Part shown: piece after piece, positions 1 to 9,383 of the stretch
How the letters are laid out: each line of letters begins with the position of its first letter
Numbering within the stretch: position 1 is the stretch's first letter
Origin: Massilia sp. YIM B02769
Lineage (GTDB): Bacteria > Pseudomonadota > Gammaproteobacteria > Burkholderiales > Burkholderiaceae_D
Assembly: GCF_030411995.1 (NCBI RefSeq)
Contig: NZ_JASNRC010000007.1
Coordinates: 87,481 to 151,480, forward strand
Length of the DNA: 64,000 bases
Direction of reading: 5' to 3'
Program-made: the position numbers and the translations under genes
Notes under the pieces: generated by a model
What the model was told of the DNA's origin: nothing
The model's database searches: none
Seen by the model: only the letters and a program-made list of their open reading frames with translations

Positions 1-1363
1 ACAGGCTGCTGTTTTCGCGGGGCAGGCGGGCGTAGGCGAGGATGGCCGTTGCCGCGCCCTGGCCGCTGCGCACGGCCGACTCGAGCGTGGCGGGGTAGTC
101 GCTGGCGGTGTAGTCGCCGGCCAGCACCAGGCCGGGCAGGGAGGTGGCGTTGCCCGGGCGCGCCAGGCCCGGGGTGCAGGCGAAGGTGGCGCGCTTGTCG
201 GTGATCACGCGGGTCCAGAGCGGCGTGGCCAGCCCCGGCAGCCCGAGGGCAGCGGCCAGTTGCCGGGCGATCGCAGCGGCCAGCGCATCCTGGTCGAGCG
301 CGGCGGCGGCGCCGGCGGCGCTGACGACCACCGCCAGCAGGCCGGCCTGCTCGGGGTCGAGCTGGCCGCGGTCGAAGACGAACTGGCCGAAACGCCCGTC
401 GTCGGGCGCATCGAGCAGCGCGCAGAACGGCAGCGGCAGGCGCACGGTTGCGTCGTACTGCAGGTAGCAGGTGGAAATCGGCTCGTATTCGAAGGCATCG
501 AGCTGGCCGGCGATGGCCGTTTCGCCCAGCGGCGCCAGCAGGCTGGCCGCCTGCGTGGGCGGCGTGGCCAGCACCACGGCGTCGAAGCTGTGCCAGTCTG
601 CGCCCACTTGCACTTCCCAGCCGGCGCCGGCGCGTGCCAGTGCGCCGACCTTGGCGCCGACATGCACGGCGCCGCCCTTTGCTTCAAGATGGCGCGCGGC
701 GGCCACCGGGAACAGGGCGCCGAGATCGAGGCGCGGGACCAGCATGTCGGAGGCGGCGCGTTTGGCGCCCAGGCTGTCGCGCAGGACGGCCAGGAAGACG
801 TTGGCGGAGGCCCGCTCGGGCGGCGTGTTCAGGGCGGCCAGGCACAGGGGCCGCCACATCAGGCGGATCAATCGTTCGGTCTGGTCGAAGCGTTCCAGCA
901 GCACGCTGACCGGCACGTCGTCGTTCAGGCCCCAGCGCATCCAGCGCGCGCTGGTGGTGAAGCGGGCCAGGGCCAGCTTGTCCTCGCGCGCCAGGCCCTG
1001 GGCGCGCATCAGCGCGATCGCCATGTGCCAGGGCGCGGGCAGGCGCGGCGCCACGAAGTCCATGCCGCCGCTGCCCGCCGGATAGCGCATCTGCAGCGGC
1101 AGGCGCAGCAGGGCCGCGCGCGGGTCGACGCCGACGCGCTTCAGCAGCTTCAGGGTTTCCTTGTAGGCGCCGAGCAGGATGTGCTGGCCGTTGTCGAGCA
1201 TCTTGCCCTGCACCTCGACGCCGCGTGCGCGCCCGCCCAGGCTGCGCGCGGCCTCGAACAGGGTCACGTGGAGGCCCTTGTGCGCCAGTTCGACGGCGGC
1301 GGCGCAGCCGGCCCAGCCGCCGCCGATTACGGCGACGCGCAGCCCGGTCTTAGTTGCGGACAT
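1..1363 (-). CDS. hpnE: Hydroxysqualene dehydroxylase HpnE (3' end outside window)
   Basis: FAD-dependent amine-oxidase-family enzyme that reduces hydroxysqualene to squalene, the last step of the HpnCDE route. The reading frame is open from the ATG at 1363 to the window edge, about 454 codons. Near the N terminus is a dinucleotide-binding motif (VIGGGWAGCAAA) followed by FEAARSLGGRA, typical of this family. Near the other end, around positions 100-125, it reads LAGDYTASDYPATLES, the conserved C-terminal FAD-contact region, so only a few residues are probably missing. The start overlaps the hpnD stop as TGATG, implying translational coupling. The frame is consistent at both ends, so I see no frameshift. 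Confidence 0.9.
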   Translation of the reverse strand, partial: MSATKTGLRVAVIGGGWAGCAAAVELAHKGLHVTLFEAARSLGGRARGVEVQGKMLDNGQHILLGAYKETLKLLKRVGVDPRAALLRLPLQMRYPAGSGGMDFVAPRLPAPWHMAIALMRAQGLAREDKLALARFTTSARWMRWGLNDDVPVSVLLERFDQTERLIRLMWRPLCLAALNTPPERASANVFLAVLRDSLGAKRAASDMLVPRLDLGALFPVAAARHLEAKGGAVHVGAKVGALARAGAGWEVQVGADWHSFDAVVLATPPTQAASLLAPLGETAIAGQLDAFEYEPISTCYLQYDATVRLPLPFCALLDAPDDGRFGQFVFDRGQLDPEQAGLLAVVVSAAGAAAALDQDALAAAIARQLAAALGLPGLATPLWTRVITDKRATFACTPGLARPGNATSLPGLVLAGDYTASDYPATLESAVRSGQGAATAILAYARLPRENSSL

Positions 1364-2196
1364 CAGTTACGCACATAGGTTTTCCACGCCAGCCACAGCT
1401 TGCGCAGCGGCGTGAGGGAGATGCGCTGGGTCAGCACGTGGTACTTGTCGCGCGCGATTTCCTCTAACAGGGTCCGGTAGATGGCCGACATCATCAGGCC
1501 CGGGCGTTGGGCGCGCCGGTCTTCCTTCGGCAGGGCGGCCAGGGCTTCGTCGTACATCTTCTGGGCGCGCTCGGTCTGGAAGGCCATCAGGGCCTCGAAC
1601 TTCTCGCTGTGGCGCGCGTTCAGCAGGTCCGCCGCGGTCACGCCGAACTGCTGCAGCTCGTTCACCGGCAGGTAGATGCGGCCCTTGCGCGCATCTTCGC
1701 CGACGTCGCGGATGATGTTGGTCAGCTGGAAGGCCAGGCCGAGCTTTTCGGCGTACTCCAGGGTTTGCGGATTCTTGTACCCGAAGATGCTGGCCGACAG
1801 GATGCCGACCACGCCGGCCACGTGCCAGCAGTACTTCTTCAGGCCGGCGTAATCGAGGTAACGGCTCTGGTCGAGGTCCATCTCCATGCCGTCGACGATC
1901 GCCTGCAAATGCTGCTCCTGCAGATTGTAGGCGCTCAGGTGAGGCTGCAGGGCCTGGGTCACCGGGTGCGTCGGCGTGCCCTTGTACATGTTGGAGACTT
2001 CGGTACGCCACCAGGCCAGCTTGATGCGCGCGACCGAGCCGTCGGTGGCGTCGTCGACCGTGTCGTCGACCTCGCGGCAGAAGGCGTACAGCGCGGTGAT
2101 CGCGCGACGGCGTGCCGGTTCGAGGAAGAGGAAGCTGTAATAAAAGCTGGAACCGCTCTGGACCGTCTTTTGCTGGCAGTATTCGTCAGGAGACAT
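1363..2196 (-). CDS. hpnD: Presqualene diphosphate synthase HpnD
   Basis: Squalene/phytoene synthase family, 277 aa. It condenses two farnesyl diphosphates into presqualene diphosphate. Both aspartate-rich metal-binding motifs are visible: REVDDTVDD (D44-D49) and NIIRDVGEDARKGRIYLP (D164, D168). It lies between hpnC and hpnE on the same strand, and its stop overlaps the hpnE start by one base. The ATG at 2196 has no obvious ribosome binding site. HpnC and HpnD are paralogues; this one is assigned as HpnD because of the YCQQKT...SSFYYSF N terminus and its position next to hpnE. Confidence 0.92.
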   Translation of the reverse strand: MSPDEYCQQKTVQSGSSFYYSFLFLEPARRRAITALYAFCREVDDTVDDATDGSVARIKLAWWRTEVSNMYKGTPTHPVTQALQPHLSAYNLQEQHLQAIVDGMEMDLDQSRYLDYAGLKKYCWHVAGVVGILSASIFGYKNPQTLEYAEKLGLAFQLTNIIRDVGEDARKGRIYLPVNELQQFGVTAADLLNARHSEKFEALMAFQTERAQKMYDEALAALPKEDRRAQRPGLMMSAIYRTLLEEIARDKYHVLTQRISLTPLRKLWLAWKTYVRN

Positions 2197-2281
2197 GTAA
2201 AAGATGCAATATTTGGCGATGCGAATCCGCTATCTTAGCCGAAGCGCGCGTGGCGGTGGCCGTCAAATGCGGCTTTTTAGC

Positions 2282-3103
2282 CTACATGCGCAGCGCGCGC
2301 CAGCCCATCAGCAGGTATTCGTGCTTGCCGAGCTTCGGCCGGCGCCGGAACACGTCGTACTCGGCCGCCTCGATGCGCTCCAGGATGCGCAGGCCGCCCT
2401 GCACGATCAGGCGCAGTTCCCAGCCGATCCGGCCCGGCAGGCGCTTGGCCAGCGGCGTGCCGCTCAACATCAGGGCGCGCGCGCGCTCGACCTCGAAGGC
2501 CATCAGCGCGCGCCAGGCCGGCGTGGCGGCGCCGGTGCGCCGCATCTCCTCCAGCTGCTGCTGGCCCACGCCGAAGCGGTCCAGGTCTTCCAGCGGCAGA
2601 TAGATGCGGCCCTTCTCGATGTCGATCGCCACGTCCTGCCAGAAGTTGATCAGCTGGAGCGCGCTGCAGATCGCATGCGAGTCGCGCAGGTTGCGGTCGT
2701 CCACCGCGCCGTACAGGGCCAGCATCAAGTGTCCGACCGGATCGGCCGAGCGGCGGCAGTAGTCGAGCAGCAGCGGGTAGTCGGCGTAGCGCGTCGTGAC
2801 CACGTCCTGGCGGAAGGCCGACAGCAGATTGCGCAGCGGCTGCAGCGGCAGCTGGAACTGGCGCACCACGCCGGCCAGGCGCGCGAACATCGGGTGCGCC
2901 GGCGTGGCGCCGGCGGCGATCGCGTCGAGCGCCGCTTCGTACTCGGCCAGGCCGGCCAGGCGCTCGGCCGGGCTGGCATCGCCTTCGTCGGCGACATCGT
3001 CGGCGCCGCGCGCAAAGGCATAGATGGCTTCGACGGCCGGCACCAGGCGGCGCGGCATCAGGATCGAAGCGACGGGGAAGTTCTCGTAATGGTCGACGGG
3101 CAT
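2282..3103 (-). CDS. hpnC: Hydroxysqualene synthase HpnC
   Basis: Squalene/phytoene synthase paralogue, 273 aa, that converts presqualene diphosphate to hydroxysqualene. It starts MPVDHYENFPVAS, a typical HpnC N terminus. The metal-binding motifs are GADDVADEGD (D35-D39) and NFWQDVAIDIEKGRIYLP (D157, D161). It is the first gene of the minus-strand hpnCDE cluster, with an 85-bp gap before hpnD. The cluster supplies squalene for hopanoids or as free squalene; no squalene-hopene cyclase is in the window, so the end product cannot be decided here. Confidence 0.9.
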   Translation of the reverse strand: MPVDHYENFPVASILMPRRLVPAVEAIYAFARGADDVADEGDASPAERLAGLAEYEAALDAIAAGATPAHPMFARLAGVVRQFQLPLQPLRNLLSAFRQDVVTTRYADYPLLLDYCRRSADPVGHLMLALYGAVDDRNLRDSHAICSALQLINFWQDVAIDIEKGRIYLPLEDLDRFGVGQQQLEEMRRTGAATPAWRALMAFEVERARALMLSGTPLAKRLPGRIGWELRLIVQGGLRILERIEAAEYDVFRRRPKLGKHEYLLMGWRALRM

Positions 3104-3127
3104 GCAAATCTAGTGACTGGCGGGTCA

Positions 3128-3156
3128 TTTACGCTGTGTGTTTGCATGATTATAAT
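3128..3156 (+). promoter_or_regulatory. Candidate sigma-70 promoter of the RND efflux operon
   Basis: A perfect -10 box TATAAT at 3151-3156 is preceded, with a 17-base spacer, by TTTACG at 3128-3133 (4 of 6 matches to TTGACA). It lies in the divergent gap between hpnC and the efflux adaptor, about 115 bases before the adaptor start. The -10 is inside ATTATAAT, which also reads TATAAT on the other strand, but no -35 fits there. Confidence 0.5.
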
Positions 3157-3274
3157 TGCCGGGCTTTGGGGCGGCCTGCTTTTGCATGGATAATGCACCC
3201 AAACCTGGCTGTGCCGGCCCGCTGGGGCCCGTATGTCGTCCGTGCTCGAACACCGCAATTAAAAGGAAAAGAAC

Positions 3275-4438
3275 GTGTCCGCTCCGAACCAACTGCGCCG
3301 GCCGCTGGCCGCCCTGGCCGTGCCCCTGTGCGCGCTGCTGATCACCGCCTGCTCGAAAGAGGCGCCGAAACAAGAGGACGTGCGCCCGGTGCGCGCCATC
3401 GTGCTGGCCCAGGGCGACGCGGGCGCCAGCGCCGAATTCTCGGGCGAAGTGCGCCCGCGCATCGAATCGCGCCTCGGTTTCCGGGTGGCGGGCAAGATCG
3501 TCGAACGGAAGGTCGACATCGGCGCCACCGTGAAGAAGGGCGACGTCCTGATGCAGCTCGACCCGCAGGACTTGAAGCTGGCCGCGAGCCAGGCCCAGGC
3601 CAGTTTGCGCGCCGCCGAAACCAACCGCGACCTGGCCAACTCCGACTACAAGCGCTACCAGGAACTGCGCGAGAAGAACTTCGTCAGCCAGTCGGTACTC
3701 GACTCGAAGCGCGCCGCCCTGCGCGCAGCCCAGGCTGAAGCCGACGCCGCGCGCGCGGGCTTCCGCGGCCAGTCGAACCAGGCCGGCTACAGCAACCTGG
3801 TATCCGACATCGACGGCGTGGTCACCGGCATCGACGCCGAGGTGGGCCAAGTGGTGAACGCCGCCACCCCGGTGGTGCGCGTGGCCCGGACCGACGAAAT
3901 GGAAGTCGTGATCGGCATTCCCGAAGACCGCGTCGACGAGATCCGCAAGGTCGATTCCGTGACCGTGCGCCTGTGGGCGAATCCCGGCGAAGCGATTCCC
4001 GGCCGCGTGCGCGAAGTGTCGCCAGTGGCCGATGCCGCCACCCGCACCTACACCGCCAAGGTGGCGATCCCGCCGCGTGCCGACGTGCGACTGGGGATGA
4101 CGGCCGCCGTGCAATTCGCTTCACGCTCGGGCGCCGCCGGCCTGCGTGCGCCGCTCACCGCGCTGCACCACGAAAAGGGCGTGACCAGCGTCTGGATCGT
4201 CGAGAACAATGTGGTAAAACTGGTGCCGGTGCAGATCGCCGGCCAGGCCGGCAACGACGTGCTGCTCGGCGCCGGCGTCAAGCCGGGCCAGACCGTGGTC
4301 ACGGCCGGCGTCAATTTGCTGCGCAGCGGCCAGAAGGTGCGCATCCTCACCAGCGACGTCGCGCGCCGCGGCGACACCGAAAAAGCAGCCGCGGGTGTCG
4401 CGCCTGAAGGCGCCGCCGCTGCCGGGGCCCGGAAATGA
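3275..4438 (+). CDS. RND efflux periplasmic adaptor (membrane fusion) lipoprotein
   Basis: Periplasmic adaptor of a tripartite efflux pump, 387 aa. The N terminus is a lipoprotein signal with lipobox LITAC (Cys26), so it is probably anchored to the inner membrane by lipid. After it come a biotinyl-lipoyl-like half (FRVAGKIVERKVDIGATVKKGDVL), a coiled-coil hairpin rich in Ala and Gln, the second lipoyl half (VSDIDGVVTGI), and a beta-barrel region. The stop codon overlaps the start of the permease gene (ATGA), so the two are co-translated. No TolC-like outer-membrane gene follows; the pump must use one encoded elsewhere. The substrate is unknown. Confidence 0.88.
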   Translation: MSAPNQLRRPLAALAVPLCALLITACSKEAPKQEDVRPVRAIVLAQGDAGASAEFSGEVRPRIESRLGFRVAGKIVERKVDIGATVKKGDVLMQLDPQDLKLAASQAQASLRAAETNRDLANSDYKRYQELREKNFVSQSVLDSKRAALRAAQAEADAARAGFRGQSNQAGYSNLVSDIDGVVTGIDAEVGQVVNAATPVVRVARTDEMEVVIGIPEDRVDEIRKVDSVTVRLWANPGEAIPGRVREVSPVADAATRTYTAKVAIPPRADVRLGMTAAVQFASRSGAAGLRAPLTALHHEKGVTSVWIVENNVVKLVPVQIAGQAGNDVLLGAGVKPGQTVVTAGVNLLRSGQKVRILTSDVARRGDTEKAAAGVAPEGAAAAGARK

Positions 4439-7400
4439 AGGGCTTCAACCTGTCGCGCTGGGCGCTCGAGCACATCCCGCTCACACGTTTTCTGATTGCC
4501 GCCTTGCTCCTCGGCGGCATCTTCAGCTACCAGCAGCTGGGCCAGGACGAAGACCCGCCCTTCACCTTCCGCGTGATGGTGGTCAAGGCGCTGTGGCCGG
4601 GCGCCACGGCGGTGCAGGTTGCCGAACAGGTGACCGACAAGCTGGAACGCAAGCTGCAGGAAACCCCGCACGTCGACAAGATCCGCAGCTTCTCCAAGCC
4701 GGGTGAAACCACCATCCTGATCGAACTGCGCGAGTCGACCCCGCCGCAGGATGTACCGGATTCCTGGTACCAGGTGCGCAAGAAGATCGGCGACATACAG
4801 GGCACCCTGCCGCAGGGCGTGATCGGGCCCTTCTTCAACGACGAATTCGGCGATACCTACGGCTCGATCTTCGCCCTCTCCGGCGACGGCTTTACCTATG
4901 CCGAGATGAAGGACTATGCCGACTTCGTGCGCCAGCAGCTGCTCGGCGTGCCGCTGGTGGCGAAAGTCGAACAGTTCGGGGTGCAGAACGAGAAGGTCAA
5001 TATCCTGTTCTCGAACAAGAAGTTCGCGCAACTGGGCGTGCCCTTCGAGCAGATCGTGAACCAGATCGCCACCCAGAACGGCATCGAGGCCTCTGGCGTG
5101 CTGGTGACGCCGCTTGAGAATCTGCAGGTGCGCGTCACCGGGGCGATTCGCACGGCCAAGGAACTCGAAGACCTGCAGCTGCGCGCCGGGAACACGACGT
5201 TCCGCCTGGGTGACTTCGCCACCGTCAAGCGCGAATACCAGGACCCGCCGCAGGACAAGATGCGCTTCAACGGCAAGGAGGTGATCGGCCTGGGCGTCTC
5301 GATGGAGAAGGGCGGCAACATCATCGAACTGGGCGAGTCGCTGGACACCACCGTTGCGCGCATCCGTTCCCAGCTGCCGGTCGGGATCGAGCTGGAGCGC
5401 GTGTCGAACCAGCCGCAGGCCGTGACCGCGTCGGTGAGCGAATTCATCCATACCCTGATCGAGGCGGTGATCATCGTGCTGGCGGTGAGCTTCCTCGCGC
5501 TCGGCCTGCACACGAAACCGAAGCTGCGCATCGACGTGCGTCCCGGCCTGGTGGTGGCGCTGACCATTCCGCTGGTGCTGGCGATCACCTTCCTCTTCAT
5601 GCGCATGCTCGACATCTCGCTGCACAAGGTGTCGCTCGGTGCGTTGATCATCGCACTCGGGTTGCTGGTGGACGACGCCATCATCGCGGTCGAGATGATG
5701 GTGCGGAAGATGGAGGAGGGCTTGTCGCGCTTCGAGGCGGCCACCTTTGCCTACACCTCGACCGCGATCCCGATGCTGACCGGGACCCTGATCACGGCGG
5801 CCGGCTTCCTGCCGATCGGGCTGGCCAAGTCGGCGGCCGGCGAATACACCTTCTCGATGTTCTCGGTGAATGCGATCGCGCTGATCGTGTCGTGGATCGT
5901 GGCCGTCACGTTTACGCCCTACATCGGCTTCCTGCTGCTGAAGGTGAAGCCGCACGGGCAGGGGCATTCCGAGCACGACGTCTTCGATACGCCGATGTTC
6001 CGCCGCTTCCGCGCGCTGGTGACGTGGTGCGTCGAGTTCCGCAAGACGACGATCGTGCTGAGCCTGGCCGTGTTTGCGCTGGGCGTATTCGGCTTCAAGT
6101 TCATCGAGAAGCAGTTCTTCCCGGATTCCAGCCGCCCCGAACTCATGGTCGAGATGTGGCTGCCGGAAGGGACGAGCTTTGCCGCCAACGAGGCGCTGGT
6201 GAAGAAGTTCGAGGCCTTCGTGCGGGAGCAGCCGAACGTGGAGAGCATCACGAGTTATGTCGGCACCGGCAGCCCGCGCTTCTACCTGCCGCTGGACCAG
6301 ATTTTCCCGCAGTCGAACGTGTCGCAGTTCGTGGTGCTGCCGACGAGCGCGGCGCACCGCCAGGAGTTGCTGGTCAAGATCGAGAAGGTCTTCCGCGAGG
6401 AATTCCCTGAAGTGCGCGGACGCGTGAAACTGCTGCCGAACGGGCCGCCGGTGCCGTACCCGGTGCAGTTCCAGGTGGCCGGGCCGGATATCGGCGTAGT
6501 GCGCGGCGTGGCCGACCAGGTCAAGGACGTCTTGCGTGCGAACCCGAATGCGGTGGGCGTGAACGATAACTGGAACGAGTCGGTGAAGGTGCTGCGGCTG
6601 GACCTGGACCAGGACAAGCTGCGCGCCCTCGGCGTGACTTCCCAATCGGTGCGCCGCGCGGTGAATACCGTGTTGTCGGGGACCACGGTCGGACAGTTCC
6701 GCGAAACGAACGAGCTGATCGACATCGTCGTGCGCCAGCCGGTGGAAGAGCGTTCGACGATCACCGTGCTGCGCGATACGAACATTCCGACCGCCTCCGG
6801 GCGCTCGGTGACCATCGGCCAGGTGGCGCGCGTGCAATTCGTGTGGGAGCCGGGCGTGATCTGGCGCGAGGGCAGGGAATGGGCGATCATGGTGCAGTCG
6901 GACGTGGTGGCTGGCATCCAGGGGCCGACGGTGTCCGGGCAGGTGAGCGAGAAGCTGGCGGACATTCGCGCCAGGCTGCCGGCCGGCTACCGCGTGACGC
7001 TGGAAGGTGCGGCGGCCGACAGTTCGGAGGCGGAAGCCTCGATCACGGCGAACGTGCCGCTGGTGCTGTTCATCGTGTTCACTTTGCTGATGCTGCAACT
7101 GCATAGTTTCTCGCGCTCGCTGCTGGTCTTCCTCACCGGCCCGCTGGGCGTGGCGGGGGCGGCGATGGCCTTGCTGCTCCTCGGGCGGCCGTTCGGCTTC
7201 GTGGCCAACCTGGGCGTGATTGCGCTGTTCGGCATGATCATCCGGAACTCGGTGATCCTGGTCGACCAGATCGAGCAGGACATCAAGGGTGGGGCCGAGG
7301 CCTGGGATGCGATCGTCGAAGCGGCGGTGCGCCGTTGCCGTCCGATCCTGCTGACGGCGGCCGCGGCGGCGCTGGCCATGATTCCCTTGTCCCGTTCCGT

Positions 7401-7521
7401 GTTCTGGGGACCGATGGCGGTGGCGATCATGGGCGGCTTGCTGGTGGCGACGGCCTTGACCTTGCTGTTCCTGCCGGCGCTGTATGCGGCGTGGTTCAGG
7501 GTCAAGAAACCCGTCCGTTAA
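4435..7521 (+). CDS. RND-family efflux permease (AcrB/MexB superfamily)
   Basis: Inner-membrane proton-driven pump, 1028 aa, the full length of the family. It starts MKGFNLSRWALEHIPLTRFL, followed by the first membrane segment and the usual FPGA-like region (here LWPGATAVQV). Transmembrane segment 4 carries GLLVDDAIIAVEMMV at about residues 407-421, the paired aspartates (about 411-412) of the proton relay. The duplicated architecture is clear: a second periplasmic loop from about residue 560 and a second block of membrane helices from about 870 (GLVNNAIV-like NSVILVDQIEQ near 940). It forms an operon with the adaptor. No local regulator is visible. Confidence 0.9.
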   Translation: MKGFNLSRWALEHIPLTRFLIAALLLGGIFSYQQLGQDEDPPFTFRVMVVKALWPGATAVQVAEQVTDKLERKLQETPHVDKIRSFSKPGETTILIELRESTPPQDVPDSWYQVRKKIGDIQGTLPQGVIGPFFNDEFGDTYGSIFALSGDGFTYAEMKDYADFVRQQLLGVPLVAKVEQFGVQNEKVNILFSNKKFAQLGVPFEQIVNQIATQNGIEASGVLVTPLENLQVRVTGAIRTAKELEDLQLRAGNTTFRLGDFATVKREYQDPPQDKMRFNGKEVIGLGVSMEKGGNIIELGESLDTTVARIRSQLPVGIELERVSNQPQAVTASVSEFIHTLIEAVIIVLAVSFLALGLHTKPKLRIDVRPGLVVALTIPLVLAITFLFMRMLDISLHKVSLGALIIALGLLVDDAIIAVEMMVRKMEEGLSRFEAATFAYTSTAIPMLTGTLITAAGFLPIGLAKSAAGEYTFSMFSVNAIALIVSWIVAVTFTPYIGFLLLKVKPHGQGHSEHDVFDTPMFRRFRALVTWCVEFRKTTIVLSLAVFALGVFGFKFIEKQFFPDSSRPELMVEMWLPEGTSFAANEALVKKFEAFVREQPNVESITSYVGTGSPRFYLPLDQIFPQSNVSQFVVLPTSAAHRQELLVKIEKVFREEFPEVRGRVKLLPNGPPVPYPVQFQVAGPDIGVVRGVADQVKDVLRANPNAVGVNDNWNESVKVLRLDLDQDKLRALGVTSQSVRRAVNTVLSGTTVGQFRETNELIDIVVRQPVEERSTITVLRDTNIPTASGRSVTIGQVARVQFVWEPGVIWREGREWAIMVQSDVVAGIQGPTVSGQVSEKLADIRARLPAGYRVTLEGAAADSSEAEASITANVPLVLFIVFTLLMLQLHSFSRSLLVFLTGPLGVAGAAMALLLLGRPFGFVANLGVIALFGMIIRNSVILVDQIEQDIKGGAEAWDAIVEAAVRRCRPILLTAAAAALAMIPLSRSVFWGPMAVAIMGGLLVATALTLLFLPALYAAWFRVKKPVR

Positions 7522-7524
7522 TGC

Positions 7525-7630
7525 GTAGGGTGGGTTCTCGAACCCACCAATACGTGGCCGGCGCAATGGTGGGTTCTCGAACTCACCAATATGTGGCCCG
7601 CGCAATGGTGGGTTCGAGAACCCACCCTAC
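7525..7630. repeat. Cluster of three palindromic intergenic repeats
   Basis: Three copies of a GGTGGGTTC-TC-GAACCCACC type palindrome occur in a row just after the RND permease, at about 7525-7548, 7568-7587 and 7608-7630. The first begins GTAGGG and the last ends CCCTAC, so the outer ends of the cluster are inverted relative to each other. They belong to the dispersed repeat family seen elsewhere in the window. The remaining 7631-7850 holds nothing I can assign beyond a weak GC stem with a T-run near 7790-7830, which could be a terminator. Confidence 0.75.
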
Positions 7631-7850
7631 CTCGCTATAGGCCAATTCAACTGGCATGACACCGGATGAAAACCCTATTCGTCATATGCATGAATAAACC
7701 CCACCGCACCCTTGTAAAATTCACTCCCTCTAGTGTCAGAAAATCCAGTAAAATACCGGGTTGAAGTTGTAGCCCCTAAACAATGGAGTGCAGGGCGGCC
7801 GGTTTCTACTGTCGGGCGCCCTTTGTTTTTGTGGCAATATGCAATCCTGC

Positions 7851-7937
7851 GCGAGGATGGCGAAATTGGTAGACGCACCAGGTTTAGGTCCTGACGCCAG
7901 CAATGGTGTGGGGGTTCGAGTCCCCCTCCTCGCACCA
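7851..7937 (+). tRNA. tRNA-Leu (anticodon TAG)
   Basis: An 87-nt class II tRNA with CCA encoded. The acceptor stem pairs GCGAGGA with TCCTCGC and the discriminator base is A. The D-arm reads AAATTGGTAGACGCA, the anticodon loop is TTTAGGT (anticodon UAG at 34-36), there is a variable arm, and the T-arm is GGGGGTTCGAGTCCCCC. The sequence closely follows the E. coli tRNA-Leu(UAG) pattern. It reads CUN leucine codons and lies 31 bases upstream of tig. Confidence 0.96.
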
Positions 7938-7968
7938 CGAATAATTATTTTTTTGGACGATTTTTACG

Positions 7969-9309
7969 ATGGCAACTGCAGTCGAAACCCTGGATAAACT
8001 CGAGCGCCGCTTGACGATCACTTTTCCGCTGAGCGACGTTCGTACGGAAGTTGAAAAACGCCTCAAGAAACAGGCCAAGACCGCCAAGGCGCCTGGCTTC
8101 CGCCCAGGCAAAGTGCCTCTGAAAATGGTCGCAGCCCAATACGGCTACCAGATCGAATCGGACGTGTTGAACGACCGCGTCGGCCGCGCCTTCAACGACG
8201 CCGCCAACGAAGCGGGCCTGCGCGTTGCCGGTTTCCCGAAGATCGAGCCGAAGCAGGAAGCGCCGGAAGGCATGCTGGCTTTCGACGCCACCTTCGAAGT
8301 CTTCCCTGAAGTCAAAGTCGGCGACCTGGCCGGCGTCGAAGTCGAGACCGTCGCCACCGACGTGAGCGATGCCGAAATCGACAAGACCATCGACATCCTG
8401 CGCAAGCAGCGCGTGCACTACCACACCAAGGGCGAAGCCGGCGAACACGGCGACGGCGGCGCAGCCGTTGCAGCCAATGGCGACCGCGTGACCGTCGACT
8501 TCGTCGGCAAGATCGACGGCGTGGAATTCGACGGCGGCAAGGCCGAAGGCTACAGCTTCGTGCTGGGCGAAGGCCGTATGCTGCCGGAATTCGAAGCCGC
8601 CACCGTCGGCCTGAAAGTCGGCGAAAGCAAGACCTTCCCGCTGCCTTTCCCTGAGGACTACCACGGCAAGGACGTCGCCGGTAAAACCGCCGAGTTCACC
8701 ATCACCCTGCAGAACCTGGAATGGGCGCACCTGCCGGAAGTCGACGCCGAGTTCGCCAAGTCGCTGGGCATCGAAGACGGTTCGATCGAAAAAATGCGCA
8801 CCGACATCAAGACCAACCTCGAGCGCGAAGTCAACGCCCGCATCAAGGCCCGCAACAAGGAAGCCGTGATGGACGCCCTGGTCAAAGTGACCGAGATGGA
8901 CGTGCCGAAAGTCATGATCGAGCAGGATTCGCAGCGCCTGGCGGAGCAGACCCGCCAGGACATGGCCCAGCGCGGCATGGACGTCAAGAACCTGCCGTTC
9001 CCGACCGAATTGTTCGCCGAAAAGGCCGAGCGCCGCGTGCGCCTGGGTCTGATCCTGTCGCAACTGGTCGCTGACAACAACCTGCAAGCAACCCAAGAGC
9101 AGGTGAAGGCCCAGATCGAAGACTTCGCACAAAGCTACGAAGATCCGAAGGAAGTCCTGAAGTACTACTACAGCGACCGCCGCCGCCTGGGTGAAGTGGA
9201 AAGCCTTGTTTTGGAAGAAAACGTCGTTAACTATGTGCTTGGCAAGGCGAAGGTCAGCACCAAGACCATCGCTTTCGATGAATTGATGGGTAGCAACCCA
9301 CAGGCTTGA
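7969..9309 (+). CDS. tig: Trigger factor, ribosome-associated chaperone
   Basis: 446 aa. It binds at the ribosomal exit tunnel and folds nascent chains. The N-terminal ribosome-binding domain contains the signature region around [12 protein letters not shown] (residues about 43-54). An FKBP-type prolyl isomerase domain follows at about residues 165-245 ([26 protein letters not shown]), then a long helical C-terminal chaperone domain. It has a 12-residue glycine/alanine-rich insert ([13 protein letters not shown]) just before the FKBP domain. It is the first gene of the tig-clpP-clpX-lon block. Confidence 0.97.
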   Translation: MATAVETLDKLERRLTITFPLSDVRTEVEKRLKKQAKTAKAPGFRPGKVPLKMVAAQYGYQIESDVLNDRVGRAFNDAANEAGLRVAGFPKIEPKQEAPEGMLAFDATFEVFPEVKVGDLAGVEVETVATDVSDAEIDKTIDILRKQRVHYHTKGEAGEHGDGGAAVAANGDRVTVDFVGKIDGVEFDGGKAEGYSFVLGEGRMLPEFEAATVGLKVGESKTFPLPFPEDYHGKDVAGKTAEFTITLQNLEWAHLPEVDAEFAKSLGIEDGSIEKMRTDIKTNLEREVNARIKARNKEAVMDALVKVTEMDVPKVMIEQDSQRLAEQTRQDMAQRGMDVKNLPFPTELFAEKAERRVRLGLILSQLVADNNLQATQEQVKAQIEDFAQSYEDPKEVLKYYYSDRRRLGEVESLVLEENVVNYVLGKAKVSTKTIAFDELMGSNPQA

Positions 9310-9315
9310 TCGGAT

Positions 9316-9342
9316 GGGTAGGCTCATCCTTCGAGCCTACCC
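9316..9342 (+). other. Perfect 10-bp hairpin between tig and clpP
   Basis: GGGTAGGCTC (9316-9325) and GAGCCTACCC (9333-9342) form a perfect inverted repeat with a 7-base loop, 7 bases after the tig stop. It is followed only by a weak T-rich stretch (TTCACCTTTTAC), so it may be a partial terminator or an RNA stabiliser. Its arms resemble the dispersed GGGTGGGTTC/GAACCCACCC palindromes. Confidence 0.6.
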
Positions 9343-9383
9343 TTCACCTTTTACAAGCCTCTTTTTCAAGGAACCAGACAGGT

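Noticed and set aside
4048..7605. Very long minus-strand open frame (1185 codons) opposite the RND operon
   Set aside because: The plus strand encodes an unmistakable full-length RND permease; the opposite frame is a GC-rich shadow with low-complexity His/Arg/Gln-rich sequence.
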